Source: Bacteroidota bacterium
Lineage (GTDB): Bacteria; Bacteroidota; Rhodothermia; Rhodothermales; UBA10348
Assembly: GCA_029262855.1 (NCBI GenBank)
Contig: JAJCYP010000103.1
Coordinates: 1 to 46,344, forward strand
DNA length: 46,344 nucleotides
Direction of reading: 5' to 3'
Shown here one piece after another: positions 1-9,199 of this stretch; position 1 is the first letter of the stretch, and each line of letters starts with the position of its first letter. The translations under genes were made by a program, and so were the position numbers. The notes under the pieces were generated by a model that was not told where the DNA came from, searched no databases, and saw only the letters and a program-made list of their open reading frames with translations.

Positions 1-2249
1 GCCTTGCCGCCGGTCAGGCGCATGACCTGGCCCATGAAGAACCCGATCAGTCCCTTCTTTCCCTCGCGATAGGCAGCGGCCTTGTCGGCATTCTGCGTGA
101 TGACCTCCTCGACCGTCTTCTCCAGAGCAGACGTGTCGACGATCTGGCGAAGGCCTCGCTCTTCAACGAGGACACCGGGATCGGCGCCGCTGACGGCCAC
201 CTCGGCCAGTAGTTCTTTGGCAGTCCGGGCGGCGATTTCCTCGGAGTCCACCATGGCGATGAGCGCGGTGAGTGCCTCCGGCGTCAGAACCATCTCCTCC
301 GGCGTAGACTTCCGGATTCTCTGCACATCATGCAGGACCCAGTTCGCGACCGTTACCGGGTCCGCTGACTGTGCCGCGGACTCGAAGAGAGTCAGCAACC
401 AGTGATCCGAAGCCAGAATGGCGCTGTCATCCTCGGCGATTCCGAATGAGGCAACCAGCCTCGCGGCTTCCGCCTGCTGGGCATCGGTGAGGGTCGGTGT
501 TGGCGGGCCCTCCTGGACCTGCTCCTTCCTGTCCCGCCGGGACTTGCGCGCCGAGTTATCGTCAGTCGAGGAGAGCTTCGCCCAGGTGTCGCGAAGGGTA
601 ATCGTGCGGTTGAAGATCGTTTCGTCGGCCGTGCTGTCGTCATCGGCCACGAAGTATCCCTGGCGCTCGAACTGAAAGCGATCGCCGGGAGAGGTATCAC
701 GAACGGAATGCTCGACATACCCCCTGGAAACCACGCGCGAGTCCGGGTTGAGATTGGTCAGGAAGTCCTCGCCTTCCGGGACGTCTTCCGGATCGGGCGT
801 CTTGAAGAGGCGATCGTACAGCCGAATCTCAACCTCACGGGCATGGCTGGCTTCGACCCAATGGATGGTTCCCTTCACGCGCTTTGAGGAGGAGCCTCCG
901 GTCCGCGTATCGGGGTCATGCGAGCAGAGAAGCTCGACCACCTCTCCGGCCTCATCGGTCACCACCTCATCGCAGCGGATGACGTAGCCGTACCGCAGTC
1001 GAACTTCACGGCCGGGGGCCAGGCGGTGGAACTTGGGGGGAGGATCCAGGGCGAAGTCCTCGCGATCGATATACAACGTTCGGCCGAAGGGGACCTGGCG
1101 GGTACCCTCCTGGGGCGCGTCGCCGGGCCAGTTGCTCGCCTCGTTCCACTCGATCTTCTCTTCCGGCCAATCGGTCAGCGTAACCTTGAGTGGATCAACT
1201 ACCGCCATGACACGGGGCGCCTTGTGATTCAGGTCATCACGAATGGCGTATTCCAGGAGGCTGATGTCGACCCGGTTGTCCGCCTTGGCCACACCAATCA
1301 GGTCGCAAAAGCGTCGCAACGCCTCCGGCGTGATGCCGCGCCTCCGCATCCCCGATAGCGTTGGCATCCGCGGGTCATCCCAACCGTCCACGAGTCCGGC
1401 ATTCACCAGCCGGGCTAGCTTACGCTTGCTCATGACGGTATAGTCCAGGTTCAGGCGGGCGAACTCGTACTGGTGAGGTCGGGGGTCTTCGTACAGAGCC
1501 TCGACCAGCCAGTCGTACAGGGGTCGGTGAACCTCGAATTCAAGCGAGCACAGCGAATGGGTGATTCCCTCGATGGCATCAGAGAGGGGGTGCGCAAAGT
1601 CGTACAGGGGATAGATGGGCCAGTCGTTTCCCGTCCGGTAATGCGCCGCGTGCTTGATACGGTACAGCACAGGATCCCGAAGCAGCATGTTCGTAGACGC
1701 CATGTCGATCTTCGCCCTCAACACATGCGCGCCATCCGGAAATTCGCCCGCCCGCATTCGGGCAAACAGGTCCAGGTTCTCGGCAACGCTCCGATCACGG
1801 AATTGGCTGTTTCGACCCGCCTCAGTGACGGTACCCCGATTCTCCCGGATCTCGGAGTCAGACTGCGAATCGACGTACGCCTTGCCGTCCTTGATCAGCG
1901 TCACTGCGTGGGCATACAGCTGGTCGAAGTAGTCGGAAGCATGGAACTGATGCTCTCCCCACTCGAATCCGAGCCACCGGATGTCCCGCTCCATCGCATG
2001 GACGTACTCCATGTCCTCGGTCTCGGGATTGGTGTCATCGAACCGGAGGTGGCATCGACCCTTGTAGTCGTTTGCAATGCCGAAGTTGATGCAAATGGCC
2101 TTCGCGTGGCCGATGTGCGGGTACCCATTGGGCTCCGGAGGAAACCGCGTGACAACCTGCTGAACGCTGCCCTTTTCCAGGTCGCGTTCAACAATCTGCT
2201 CGAGGAAGTTCAGTCCGCCGCTGCGGTCCGAGTCGGTATCCAAGGCCAT
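1..2249 (-). CDS. glnS: Glutaminyl-tRNA synthetase with C-terminal GatB/YqeY domain (3' end beyond window)
   Basis: Charges tRNA-Gln with glutamine in the cytoplasm. Translating the minus strand from the ATG at 2249 gives the class I signature RFPPEPNGYPHIGHAK, with HIGH at residues 45-48, and the second ATP-binding signature VMSKRKLA near residue 272. The anticodon-binding beta-barrel follows, ending near VADDDSTADETIFNRT. The frame then continues for about 200 residues into a GatB/YqeY-type tail that reaches GLIGFFMGQVMRLTGGKA at the window edge. That tail is a known accessory tRNA-binding domain in some bacterial GlnRS. The gene runs off the left edge, so the last few residues and the stop are missing. 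It is the last gene seen in a leftward group with the DUF4097 and SDR genes. A 318-codon ORF on the opposite strand is its shadow. Confidence 0.95.
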   Translation of the reverse strand, partial: MALDTDSDRSGGLNFLEQIVERDLEKGSVQQVVTRFPPEPNGYPHIGHAKAICINFGIANDYKGRCHLRFDDTNPETEDMEYVHAMERDIRWLGFEWGEHQFHASDYFDQLYAHAVTLIKDGKAYVDSQSDSEIRENRGTVTEAGRNSQFRDRSVAENLDLFARMRAGEFPDGAHVLRAKIDMASTNMLLRDPVLYRIKHAAHYRTGNDWPIYPLYDFAHPLSDAIEGITHSLCSLEFEVHRPLYDWLVEALYEDPRPHQYEFARLNLDYTVMSKRKLARLVNAGLVDGWDDPRMPTLSGMRRRGITPEALRRFCDLIGVAKADNRVDISLLEYAIRDDLNHKAPRVMAVVDPLKVTLTDWPEEKIEWNEASNWPGDAPQEGTRQVPFGRTLYIDREDFALDPPPKFHRLAPGREVRLRYGYVIRCDEVVTDEAGEVVELLCSHDPDTRTGGSSSKRVKGTIHWVEASHAREVEIRLYDRLFKTPDPEDVPEGEDFLTNLNPDSRVVSRGYVEHSVRDTSPGDRFQFERQGYFVADDDSTADETIFNRTITLRDTWAKLSSTDDNSARKSRRDRKEQVQEGPPTPTLTDAQQAEAARLVASFGIAEDDSAILASDHWLLTLFESAAQSADPVTVANWVLHDVQRIRKSTPEEMVLTPEALTALIAMVDSEEIAARTAKELLAEVAVSGADPGVLVEERGLRQIVDTSALEKTVEEVITQNADKAAAYREGKKGLIGFFMGQVMRLTGGK

Positions 2250-2326
2250 GGAGGGCAGGGATTCGTGCGAAGGCCCGCTGATACGCCGGGTCTGTGCAAA
2301 AAATCCCGCTGCTCCAGGACAGGTGG

Positions 2327-2372
2327 CAGCGGTGCCACCCTCACGCCGACAGCGGTGCCACCCTCACGCCGG
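2327..2372. repeat. Two tandem 23-bp repeats with a hairpin
   Basis: The unit that starts cagcggtgccaccctcacgc occurs twice head to tail (2327-2349 and 2350-2372) with one mismatch in the last base. Together with the bases just before it, the first unit forms ggtggca-gcgg-tgccacc (2322-2339), a 7-bp stem with a 4-nt loop. It lies between the DUF4097 stop and glnS. It may end or attenuate the leftward transcript, but no U-run follows directly. Confidence 0.6.
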
Positions 2373-2379
2373 CGTAATT

Positions 2380-3486
2380 CTAGCGATTGGAGAGAATGCG
2401 AACATCTCCGTTCACCGTGCGAATCTTAATCAGGTTTGAACCGCCCGCGGCGGTTCCCTGGGCCTTCAGCTGCGTGCGGCGTCCGCCGGACGAGCGCTGG
2501 GGCGCAGACACGTCCAGTGGGAAGTCGCTCTCGATAACATAGTCTGATGCGTCCTTGCCGCGGCCTTCCACCTCAACTTCGATGTCAAACTTCATGGAGA
2601 GACCCGCGGGCACGCGGAGTTCGATATCCCCACCCATGGAGGTGATCGAAACGTGACGATCGCCACTCGTGCCGCCGGTCATGGCGATGGTGACGCTGCC
2701 ACCCATTGTTCGAGCCTCAATCCAGCCATCCACGGCCGAGACGTCAATGTCTCCTCCCATGGTCTCTGCCTCGAAGAACTTGCCTACCTGGCCGGCCGTG
2801 ATGTCTCCCCCCATGGTTTGGAGGTCGGCCCCGCCGGGAGCATCGCCAATCTCCACGTTGCCGCCCATGGTGTGTACCTTGATGGCTGATGAGGGGCTTC
2901 CTGAGCCGCGGTGGCGCACGTTGCCGCCCATGGTGGTGGTCTCGACGCTACCGCGCACGCCGTCCAGATCGATATTGCCGCCCATGGTATGCAGCTTGCC
3001 AGTCAACTCTGAATTCGAAAGCGAGATGGCTCCTCCCATGGTCTGCATATCCACCGTACCGCTGAGATCCCTCAGATCGATCCCGCCTCCCATGGTCTGA
3101 CCCTCGAACGTACCGGTGACACCCGAAATGTCCACACTCCCGCCCGTTGACTCCAGGTCTACGTTGAAGCGGGAGGGCACGCGAATCTCGTACCTGACAT
3201 CGGCATTGTGACTGCCGCGCGTCCTGAATTCGGACCGGACAATGATGCGGTCGCCACTCTGGTCAAAGGTGACTGATATCTCGTCTGCATCGCGGCCGCT
3301 TCGAGTCACTTGAGCGCGGACTTCCGACGCACCGCCAGTAATGATTACGCTTCCGCCGGCCTCGAGTCGCAGGTCGAGCGTTCCACCGGCCGCAGCAGAG
3401 AAGGTGCGGACCTGCGCCTGCCCGGAAAGGGGAAGTGCAAGCAGCGACAGAACTGAGAAAAGGAAAAGCGTGTGCAGGGCCTTCAT
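2380..3486 (-). CDS. DUF4097-type secreted beta-repeat protein (nine MGG repeats)
   Basis: A 368-residue exported protein of unknown function. The ATG at 3486 was chosen because it gives a clean signal peptide (MKALHTLFLFSVLSLLALPL, then SGQAQ); the upstream extension is not signal-like. The mature part is a ladder of short beta-strand repeats with the recurring element [T/S]MGG[x][I/V], nine times between about residues 125 and 285 (for example QTMGGGID, HTMGGNID, ETMGGDID). This is the pattern of the DUF4097/adhesin-like right-handed beta-helix families. It is probably periplasmic or surface-exposed. It lies 77 bp downstream of the SDR gene on the same strand and 130 bp before glnS. Family assignment is fairly sure; its role is not known. 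Confidence 0.8.
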   Translation of the reverse strand: MKALHTLFLFSVLSLLALPLSGQAQVRTFSAAAGGTLDLRLEAGGSVIITGGASEVRAQVTRSGRDADEISVTFDQSGDRIIVRSEFRTRGSHNADVRYEIRVPSRFNVDLESTGGSVDISGVTGTFEGQTMGGGIDLRDLSGTVDMQTMGGAISLSNSELTGKLHTMGGNIDLDGVRGSVETTTMGGNVRHRGSGSPSSAIKVHTMGGNVEIGDAPGGADLQTMGGDITAGQVGKFFEAETMGGDIDVSAVDGWIEARTMGGSVTIAMTGGTSGDRHVSITSMGGDIELRVPAGLSMKFDIEVEVEGRGKDASDYVIESDFPLDVSAPQRSSGGRRTQLKAQGTAAGGSNLIKIRTVNGDVRILSNR

Positions 3487-3563
3487 GACGGGTCGTCTAA
3501 AATGGTGTGCGTGATCAGCGATTGGACACCGCGTGGCGGTAATGGTTTGCACCCACTCGCGCC

Positions 3564-4355
3564 TCACTTCCGCTTGTAGCCCCGGGTAACCCTTCGGACA
3601 AGTGCCGGGGCCAGCCGCGCCAGAGGAACTCCCCAGGTTTCCCGGCCGCCCACGCGAATCAAGGCCTTGCGGCGCCGGACACCTGCCAGGATCTTCCGGG
3701 CGCAGACCTCCGCCGGCATCCCGTACGTGTGGTTGTGGTCAATGACCCCGAATCCCGTGCCGTCGGCCTGCAGCGCGTGAAGCGTGATCTCTGTGTTGAT
3801 GTAGCCGGGACAGACCATCGTGACGTGAAGCCCATCGCCGAACACCTCGCCTCGAAGTGCCTCGAAATACCCGTGGAGCGCGAACTTCGACGCCGAGTAC
3901 GAAGAACTGCCGGGGATGGCCAGCCGCCCCAGCACTGAGGAAATCACCACCAGGTGCCCTGACCGGCGACGGACCATGCGCCTGGCAACCAGGCGGGCCA
4001 GCGACACCGTGCCCGTAAAGTTGACGTCCATGATGCGCCGGACCACGTCCAGATTGGTCTCCAGACCACCACCACGCTGGCCGATCCCCGCATTGAGAAC
4101 CAGGATGTCGATGGGTCCGGCCTTCGACTCAACCTCTTCAGCGGCGGCCTCGTGGGTTTCGAAGGCCGTGGTGTCCAGCGGGAAGACCAAATGCCTCTCC
4201 GGGTGATCGCATTCACTCCGGACCGCCTCCAGACGGTCCTGCCGGCGGGCCGAGAGGACGCAGTGGGCCCCGCCTGCGTCGAACGCTTTGGCCAGCGCGG
4301 CTCCGATTCCAGCGGAGGCTCCGGTAATCCAGACCCGTTTTCCGGAAAATGACAT
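3564..4355 (-). CDS. Short-chain dehydrogenase/reductase
   Basis: A classical SDR of 263 residues, probably an NADP(H)-dependent oxidoreductase in the cytoplasm; the substrate is unknown. The Rossmann motif TGASAGIGAALA is near the N-terminus. NAG follows in LVLNAGIGQRGGG, the catalytic serine in ISSVLGRL, and the YxxxK pair in SSYSASKFALHG, then a PG segment (CPGYINTEI). It starts at the ATG at 4355; an in-frame ATG four codons upstream (4367) is possible. The basic C-terminus (RRVTRGYKRK) resembles SDRs of the DHRS7/lipid-metabolism group, but that is only a hint. It is divergent from the ELWxxDGT gene and probably cotranscribed with the DUF4097 gene. Confidence 0.88.
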   Translation of the reverse strand: MSFSGKRVWITGASAGIGAALAKAFDAGGAHCVLSARRQDRLEAVRSECDHPERHLVFPLDTTAFETHEAAAEEVESKAGPIDILVLNAGIGQRGGGLETNLDVVRRIMDVNFTGTVSLARLVARRMVRRRSGHLVVISSVLGRLAIPGSSSYSASKFALHGYFEALRGEVFGDGLHVTMVCPGYINTEITLHALQADGTGFGVIDHNHTYGMPAEVCARKILAGVRRRKALIRVGGRETWGVPLARLAPALVRRVTRGYKRK

Positions 4356-4487
4356 TGGGTGTACCATGTTGCTTCGGCCGGCCGGTCCAGCGCCGGTGAG
4401 CGAAGAGAGAATGCGGGTCGAGCGTGACGTCGATCCGTTCGGAAAGTAGTCGTTTTGTAATCGACACCCACGTGGTAGGTTGCCGGA

Positions 4488-7421
4488 ATGCGAATCTGCC
4501 CGCTTCCCCTGTCGCTCCTCATGCTGGTCCTGGCGGTCGTGGAGGTGCACGCCCAGGAATTGGTGTTCGACATCAATCGGCAGGGTCTCAGTTCATCGCC
4601 TGCGGGCGCCGCCGCGGTCGGAACGAGGCTGTTCTTCGCAGCCGAGGATCCCGATTCAGGCGGCCGCGAACTCTGGATATCGGATACCACGGAGCAGGGC
4701 ACCACGCTGGTCCGGGACATCCGGCCGGGACCGGCCTCCTCCGATCCGCGGTTGATCACCGCCGTGGGCGACCTGGCCTTCTTCGTTGCCAACGACGGAT
4801 CGCATGGGCGCGAACTGTGGGTGAGCGATGGGACCGAAGGCGGCACCCAAATGGTCCTGGACATCGCTCCGGGTCAGTCTGGCTCGGACGTGGGAGAGAT
4901 GATCGCCTATGGGGACACCCTCTTTTTTTCGGCCGATGATGGCGTCGAGGGACTGGAACTCTGGCGTTCAGACGGCACCGCAACCGGCACGCGCATGGCT
5001 TCCGATATCCGGCCGGGACGGGTGGGCTCGATTCCATCCAAGCTTACGGTGGTCCGCGACACGCTGTTCTTTCGGGCCAGCGACGGTACGACCGGGTTTG
5101 AGCTCTGGCAGAGCGACGGCACAGTTTCCGGCACCCGACTGACATTCGACATCTATCCTGGCGCGGCCAGTTCCGAGCCTGATAATCTGGTGGCGTTCGG
5201 TGACACACTGGCCTTCTCGGCAAACGACGGGGTGGGTCAACGAGAGCTCTGGAAGTCCACCCCGGATACCACGGTGCTGATCCTGGATGTTCGTCCCGGG
5301 AACGTTGGCTCTGACCCGGCCTGGCTGACGGCGCTTGGCGAGACGCTCTATTTCGTGGCCAATGATGGCGTCACCGGCACCGAGCTCTGGGCGACCGACG
5401 GAACGCCTGCCGGGACACGTCAGGCCGCAGACATTTTTGGAAACGGGAGTGGCTTTCCGCGGCAGCTGGTTCGGCTGGGGGATACCCTGGTGTTCACTGC
5501 GGACGACTCGACCAATGGCCGCGAAGTCTGGTCCATCCTTCCCGGATCCGACGCCCGCATGGTGCTGGATATCAATCCCGAGGGCAGCGCGGGTGTGTCC
5601 GTACTGAGACACTCCGGTGGACGCGTTTATTTCCAGGCTTTTCAGGAGGAAACCGGTCGGGAACTGTGGGCCACCGATGGGACCGCCTCGGGCACCTATC
5701 TGGTTCGGGACATCTATCCGGGGGAGGGCGACTCGAGTCCGGATGAATTGCTGGCTCTTGGGGATCGTCTCCTCTTTCGGGCCGACGACGCCCTGAACGG
5801 CCGGGAGCTGTGGCGGACCGATGGCTCGGCCGGGGGAACCCATCTCATAAAGAATATCCGGCCGGGCAGTCGAAGCGCCACGCCGCAGGACCTTACGGTA
5901 ATCGGAGAGCGACTCCTCTTCACGGCCGAAGACGGCGTGCGTGGTCGTGAACCCTGGGTGCTGGCCCTCCGGCAGGGCACACCGCCCGAATTACTGAAGG
6001 ACGTTCGAACCGGTCGCAGCGGTTCCGAACCCCGAAATTTTACGCGCTCCGGAGAGCTGGCCTATTTCACGGCGGCGGACACCTCGCACGGTGAGGAACT
6101 GTGGGTCACGGACGGGACTACTGAAGGTACTCGCCTGCTAAAGGACATCTGGCCGGGCGAGCAGGCCTCCGAGCCGTTTTGGCTGACGGCCCTGGGAGAC
6201 GGGCTGGTTTTCGTGGCAGACGACGGGTTCACCGGTCGCGAGCTCTGGATTTCGGATGGGACCGAGGCGGGCACCGAGCTTCTTCTGGATCTGAGGCCCG
6301 GTCTTCAGGGATCCATGCCGTACGCACTGACCGTGATCGGCAGTGCGCTGTTCTTCGCGGCAGATGACGGTTCAGCGGGTTTCGAGCTGTGGAGGTCCGA
6401 TGGGACGGCCTCCGGCACCGTCCCCATCGTGGACATCAGGCAGGGATCTCTCAGTTCCGATCCATTCTGGCTGACGGCCGCCGGAGACTCCTTGTATTTC
6501 GCCGCATCCAACGGAACCAATGGGAGTGAACTCTGGATCTCGGACGGCACCCTGGATGGCACACACCTGGTCAAGGACATCACGCAGGGCCCAGCCGAAA
6601 CACCGATTTCCTGGGTCACGCCCTACAACGAAGGCGTGCTGTTTCAAGCCAGGCCGGGTGGGGGAGCCAACGAATTGTGGTTCTCCAACGGGACGCCGGG
6701 CGGGACGGTGTCGCTCGGACCCATGACCGCGGGCGCCAGCAGTCTCTCGCCCTGGATCACGGTCGCCTCGGGCCTGGCCTTCTTTGCGGGAGAGGACATT
6801 CTCACGGGGCGCGAGCTTTGGGTGTCCGACGGTTCACCGGGCGGTACCGGTTTGCTCAGCGATCTGAACCTGAGTGGCAGTGGCAATCCCACGGACTTTG
6901 CCGTGGGAGATGGACGCCTTTTCTTTGCAGCCGAGGACGGTACTGCGGGCCGGGAGCTCTGGACTTCGGACGGCACCGCGACGGGGACCTTCATGCTGGC
7001 CGACCTGCGCCCGGGAATCACTGGAAGCGAGCCTGAGGAATTGACAGATGCCGGCGGGATCGTCTACTACCGGGCCAACAACGGATTTCACGGTGAAGAA
7101 CTGTTCAAGCTGGACGCCAGGACCGTCCCCACCCAGACAGATCCCGCGCTTCCGACACATCTCGAACTGACCTCCGCCTGGCCCAATCCATTTTCGACCA
7201 CGACCCGAATCGCCGTGACCGTTCCGGTGACAGGGCTCGTCAGCGCGGATGTTTTTGACATCCTGGGCCGGCGCGTCTCCCGGGCCTTCCAGGGCGTTCT
7301 GGCTGCGGGCTTTCGCCACGAGATGGAAATTGACGGGAGGGGCTGGGCATCCGGGGTGTACTTCGTCCGCGTCCTGGCGGCAGAATCCGTGGCTACCACC
7401 CGGATCGTGTTGAGTCGTTAG
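4488..7421 (+). CDS. Secreted ELWxxDGT-repeat protein with T9SS sorting domain
   Basis: A 977-residue exported protein. It begins with a signal peptide (MRICPLPLSLLMLVLAVVEV, then HAQ). About 17 repeats of roughly 48 residues follow, each with a pattern such as DIRPG-S-P-LT-GD-LFF-A-DG--G-ELW-SDGT--GT, which defines the ELWxxDGT family and probably folds as beta-propeller blades. Some copies are degenerate: one has ELWKSTPDTT, one EVWSILPGSD, and one EPWVLALRQGT. The last 80 residues (SAWPNPFSTTTRI, DILGRRV, GVYFVRVLA, RIVLSR) form a T9SS type A C-terminal sorting domain. It is therefore predicted to reach the cell surface or medium through T9SS. Function is unknown; adhesion or a surface-layer role is a guess. 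It stands alone on the plus strand. Confidence 0.9.
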   Translation: MRICPLPLSLLMLVLAVVEVHAQELVFDINRQGLSSSPAGAAAVGTRLFFAAEDPDSGGRELWISDTTEQGTTLVRDIRPGPASSDPRLITAVGDLAFFVANDGSHGRELWVSDGTEGGTQMVLDIAPGQSGSDVGEMIAYGDTLFFSADDGVEGLELWRSDGTATGTRMASDIRPGRVGSIPSKLTVVRDTLFFRASDGTTGFELWQSDGTVSGTRLTFDIYPGAASSEPDNLVAFGDTLAFSANDGVGQRELWKSTPDTTVLILDVRPGNVGSDPAWLTALGETLYFVANDGVTGTELWATDGTPAGTRQAADIFGNGSGFPRQLVRLGDTLVFTADDSTNGREVWSILPGSDARMVLDINPEGSAGVSVLRHSGGRVYFQAFQEETGRELWATDGTASGTYLVRDIYPGEGDSSPDELLALGDRLLFRADDALNGRELWRTDGSAGGTHLIKNIRPGSRSATPQDLTVIGERLLFTAEDGVRGREPWVLALRQGTPPELLKDVRTGRSGSEPRNFTRSGELAYFTAADTSHGEELWVTDGTTEGTRLLKDIWPGEQASEPFWLTALGDGLVFVADDGFTGRELWISDGTEAGTELLLDLRPGLQGSMPYALTVIGSALFFAADDGSAGFELWRSDGTASGTVPIVDIRQGSLSSDPFWLTAAGDSLYFAASNGTNGSELWISDGTLDGTHLVKDITQGPAETPISWVTPYNEGVLFQARPGGGANELWFSNGTPGGTVSLGPMTAGASSLSPWITVASGLAFFAGEDILTGRELWVSDGSPGGTGLLSDLNLSGSGNPTDFAVGDGRLFFAAEDGTAGRELWTSDGTATGTFMLADLRPGITGSEPEELTDAGGIVYYRANNGFHGEELFKLDARTVPTQTDPALPTHLELTSAWPNPFSTTTRIAVTVPVTGLVSADVFDILGRRVSRAFQGVLAAGFRHEMEIDGRGWASGVYFVRVLAAESVATTRIVLSR

Positions 7422-7436
7422 TCGTAGTTTCCCGCC

Positions 7437-7865
7437 ATGGGAAGGATCATCGAGACGGGCGACACACCGGCCAAGCAGCGGCGGGCCCATATGCGGTCGT
7501 GCGCGGAAGTGCTTCGGCTGCTGGCGGAGCGCCCCATTTTCGACGCCGAGGGCCGCGACATGACCGCGTTTCTGGTCTTCAACCTGCGCGGGATCTACAA
7601 GACCATCGACGAGAGTGCGGCCGCGTGGGACGAGCGCAATTATTGGAAGAAGGCGGAGGGCCTTCGGGAAAAATGGCGTTGGGCCCGAACGAGCGGAGAC
7701 GAACTCGAACGCCTGATCCGGGGGGACGCGTGGCATGAGGTACCGCAGTTCCTGATTGGCCTGATTCAGTATTTCGCGTCGGTTCGCGTGACCACCATGA
7801 CGCGCGACTCGGACTGGTGGGTGGGCGCCTACCGGGCTATAGTTCGGCCGGCACCAGAGGTTTGA
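7437..7865 (+). CDS. Conserved hypothetical protein, 142 aa
   Basis: A small, probably cytoplasmic, mainly helical protein with no signal peptide. It is rich in Trp, Arg and acidic residues (AAAWDERNYWKKAE, REKWRWAR, DSDWWVGAYRA). No domain was recognised with certainty, although the sequence has the evenly conserved look of a real family. It starts at the ATG at 7437, 15 bp after the ELWxxDGT stop. The stop overlaps a possible TTG start of the following yqgE-like gene, which suggests that the two are cotranscribed. Confidence 0.7.
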   Translation: MGRIIETGDTPAKQRRAHMRSCAEVLRLLAERPIFDAEGRDMTAFLVFNLRGIYKTIDESAAAWDERNYWKKAEGLREKWRWARTSGDELERLIRGDAWHEVPQFLIGLIQYFASVRVTTMTRDSDWWVGAYRAIVRPAPEV

Positions 7866-7894
7866 GCGAATCGCCTCATGACGATGGGCCGCCC

Positions 7895-8440
7895 ATGGCC
7901 CCATTTCCGGGGATGGTGCTGGCCGCGGTTCCGATTCTGAGGGATCCCAATTTCTACCGGACGGTGGTGCTCATTTGCGACCACAACGAGGAGGGGACGT
8001 TTGGGCTGGTTCTCAACAGAGAGACCGATTTGGAGCCCGATCAGATCCTGGAGGAACTCGGAAGACCCGGAGTCACTGTCAGGGTTGGAGGGCCGGTTCA
8101 GCCCAACACGCTGCACTACCTGCACGAACTCGGAGCCCAGATCCAGGCATCCATCCCTCTGGTCGAAGGACTCTGGTGGGGAGGCGATTTTGATTCGCTG
8201 AAGGATGAGATGGCCGGCCGGACCTCGGAGGGTGCCATCCGCTACTTCCTCGGGTATTCCGGGTGGGGTGATGGGCAGCTCGAGGTGGAAATCGCCGAGG
8301 GAAGCTGGGCCGTGGCGCGGATGCGGGCGGATTGGCTGTTCAGGACGGACTCGGCGGATCTCTGGCGCCAGGTGATGCTGAGTCTCGGCGGAGATTGGGC
8401 GCTGATGGCGAACTACCCGGATGATCCTCGTCTTAACTGA
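7895..8440 (+). CDS. yqgE: YqgE/AlgH family protein
   Basis: A member of the UPF0301 (YqgE/AlgH) family, about 181 residues, which is the usual length. Family marks are the N-terminal APFPGMVLAAVPILRDPNF, then GTFGLVLNRET, the glycine-rich VRVGGPVQ, and the closing part LGYSGWGDGQLEVEI with a Trp. The ATG at 7895 places the start just before the conserved block. An in-frame TTG at 7862 overlaps the previous stop and is an alternative. The molecular function of the family is unresolved: AlgH was first linked to alginate control, and YqgE folds as a compact cytoplasmic alpha/beta protein. It follows the hypothetical gene by 29 bp. Confidence 0.88.
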   Translation: MAPFPGMVLAAVPILRDPNFYRTVVLICDHNEEGTFGLVLNRETDLEPDQILEELGRPGVTVRVGGPVQPNTLHYLHELGAQIQASIPLVEGLWWGGDFDSLKDEMAGRTSEGAIRYFLGYSGWGDGQLEVEIAEGSWAVARMRADWLFRTDSADLWRQVMLSLGGDWALMANYPDDPRLN

Positions 8441-8500
8441 GGTTGCCGCGAGGCCGAGCCTGGCCCTGGGACCACAGCCTGGAGGAGCCTGGAGGACAGC

Positions 8501-9199
8501 CTACAGATCTCCCAGTTGCGGCCGCAGCAGCATCTCCTCGACGACGGTCCGAGGCGACAGGGCGATCAGCGTCCGCACCGCCTCGGCGATGTCTTCAGGC
8601 GGCATAAACCGATCGGCTGGAATGTCGGCACCGTCCCACGAGGGCGTGAGCGTCGCTCCAGGAAGCAGAGTCGTCACGCGAACCCCGGCCTCGCGGGTCT
8701 CTTCGCGTACGGCCCGGGCCAGTCCCAGGAGACCGTGCTTGCTGGCACAGTACGCCACGCCACCGGGATACCCTCTGACCGAGGCGACCGAACCCATATA
8801 GACCAGCAGGCCCGATCCTCGAAGCGTCATGCCGGGAAGGAATGCGCGCGTTACGAGAAAGGCGGAAGTCATGTTAACCGACAGTTGAGCCCGAAAATCG
8901 TCGAGGGTTGTGTCGACGAGGGACCCCGGGATGAAGGACCCTGCGTTGTTGACGACCACGTCGGGTACGCCGTGTGCATCGGCAACCTGCGCCGCCATGC
9001 GCCTGACAGCATCCTCGTCGGTCACGTCGCACGGGAAGACCGACGCTTCGGCGCCCAAGGCCCGGCAGCCGTCGGCAACGGCTTCCAACTTCTCGGCATT
9101 ACGGGCCACCAGACACACTACATGTCCGTCGGGTGCCACTGCCCGGGCGATGGCCTCCCCAATTCCCTGGCTCGCGCCAGTTATCGCAATCACTGCCAT
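8501..9199 (-). CDS. SDR, probable sepiapterin reductase (last gene of pterin operon)
   Basis: A 232-residue classical SDR with TGASQGIGEAIA (cofactor), VVNNAG, MGSVAS (catalytic Ser), and YCASKHG (Tyr and Lys). Two things point to sepiapterin reductase. First, the C-terminal block MPPEDIAEAVRTL, then SPRTVVEEMLLRPQLGDL, closely resembles, from memory, the end of the Chlorobium tepidum sepiapterin reductase (MPEDIA, then SRTVVEEIILRPTSGDI). Second, its ATG shares one base with the stop of folE (TGATG at 9199-9201), and a PTPS gene lies just upstream. These three enzymes would carry GTP to tetrahydrobiopterin. The Chlorobium enzyme makes the L-threo isomer; which isomer forms here cannot be seen. 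A generic SDR is the alternative. Confidence 0.75.
   Translation of the reverse strand: MAVIAITGASQGIGEAIARAVAPDGHVVCLVARNAEKLEAVADGCRALGAEASVFPCDVTDEDAVRRMAAQVADAHGVPDVVVNNAGSFIPGSLVDTTLDDFRAQLSVNMTSAFLVTRAFLPGMTLRGSGLLVYMGSVASVRGYPGGVAYCASKHGLLGLARAVREETREAGVRVTTLLPGATLTPSWDGADIPADRFMPPEDIAEAVRTLIALSPRTVVEEMLLRPQLGDL

Noticed and set aside
1473-2429. 318-codon plus-strand ORF
   Set aside because: It lies antisense to glnS, whose minus-strand frame has clear HIGH and VMSKR motifs. The plus-strand frame is a high-GC shadow.
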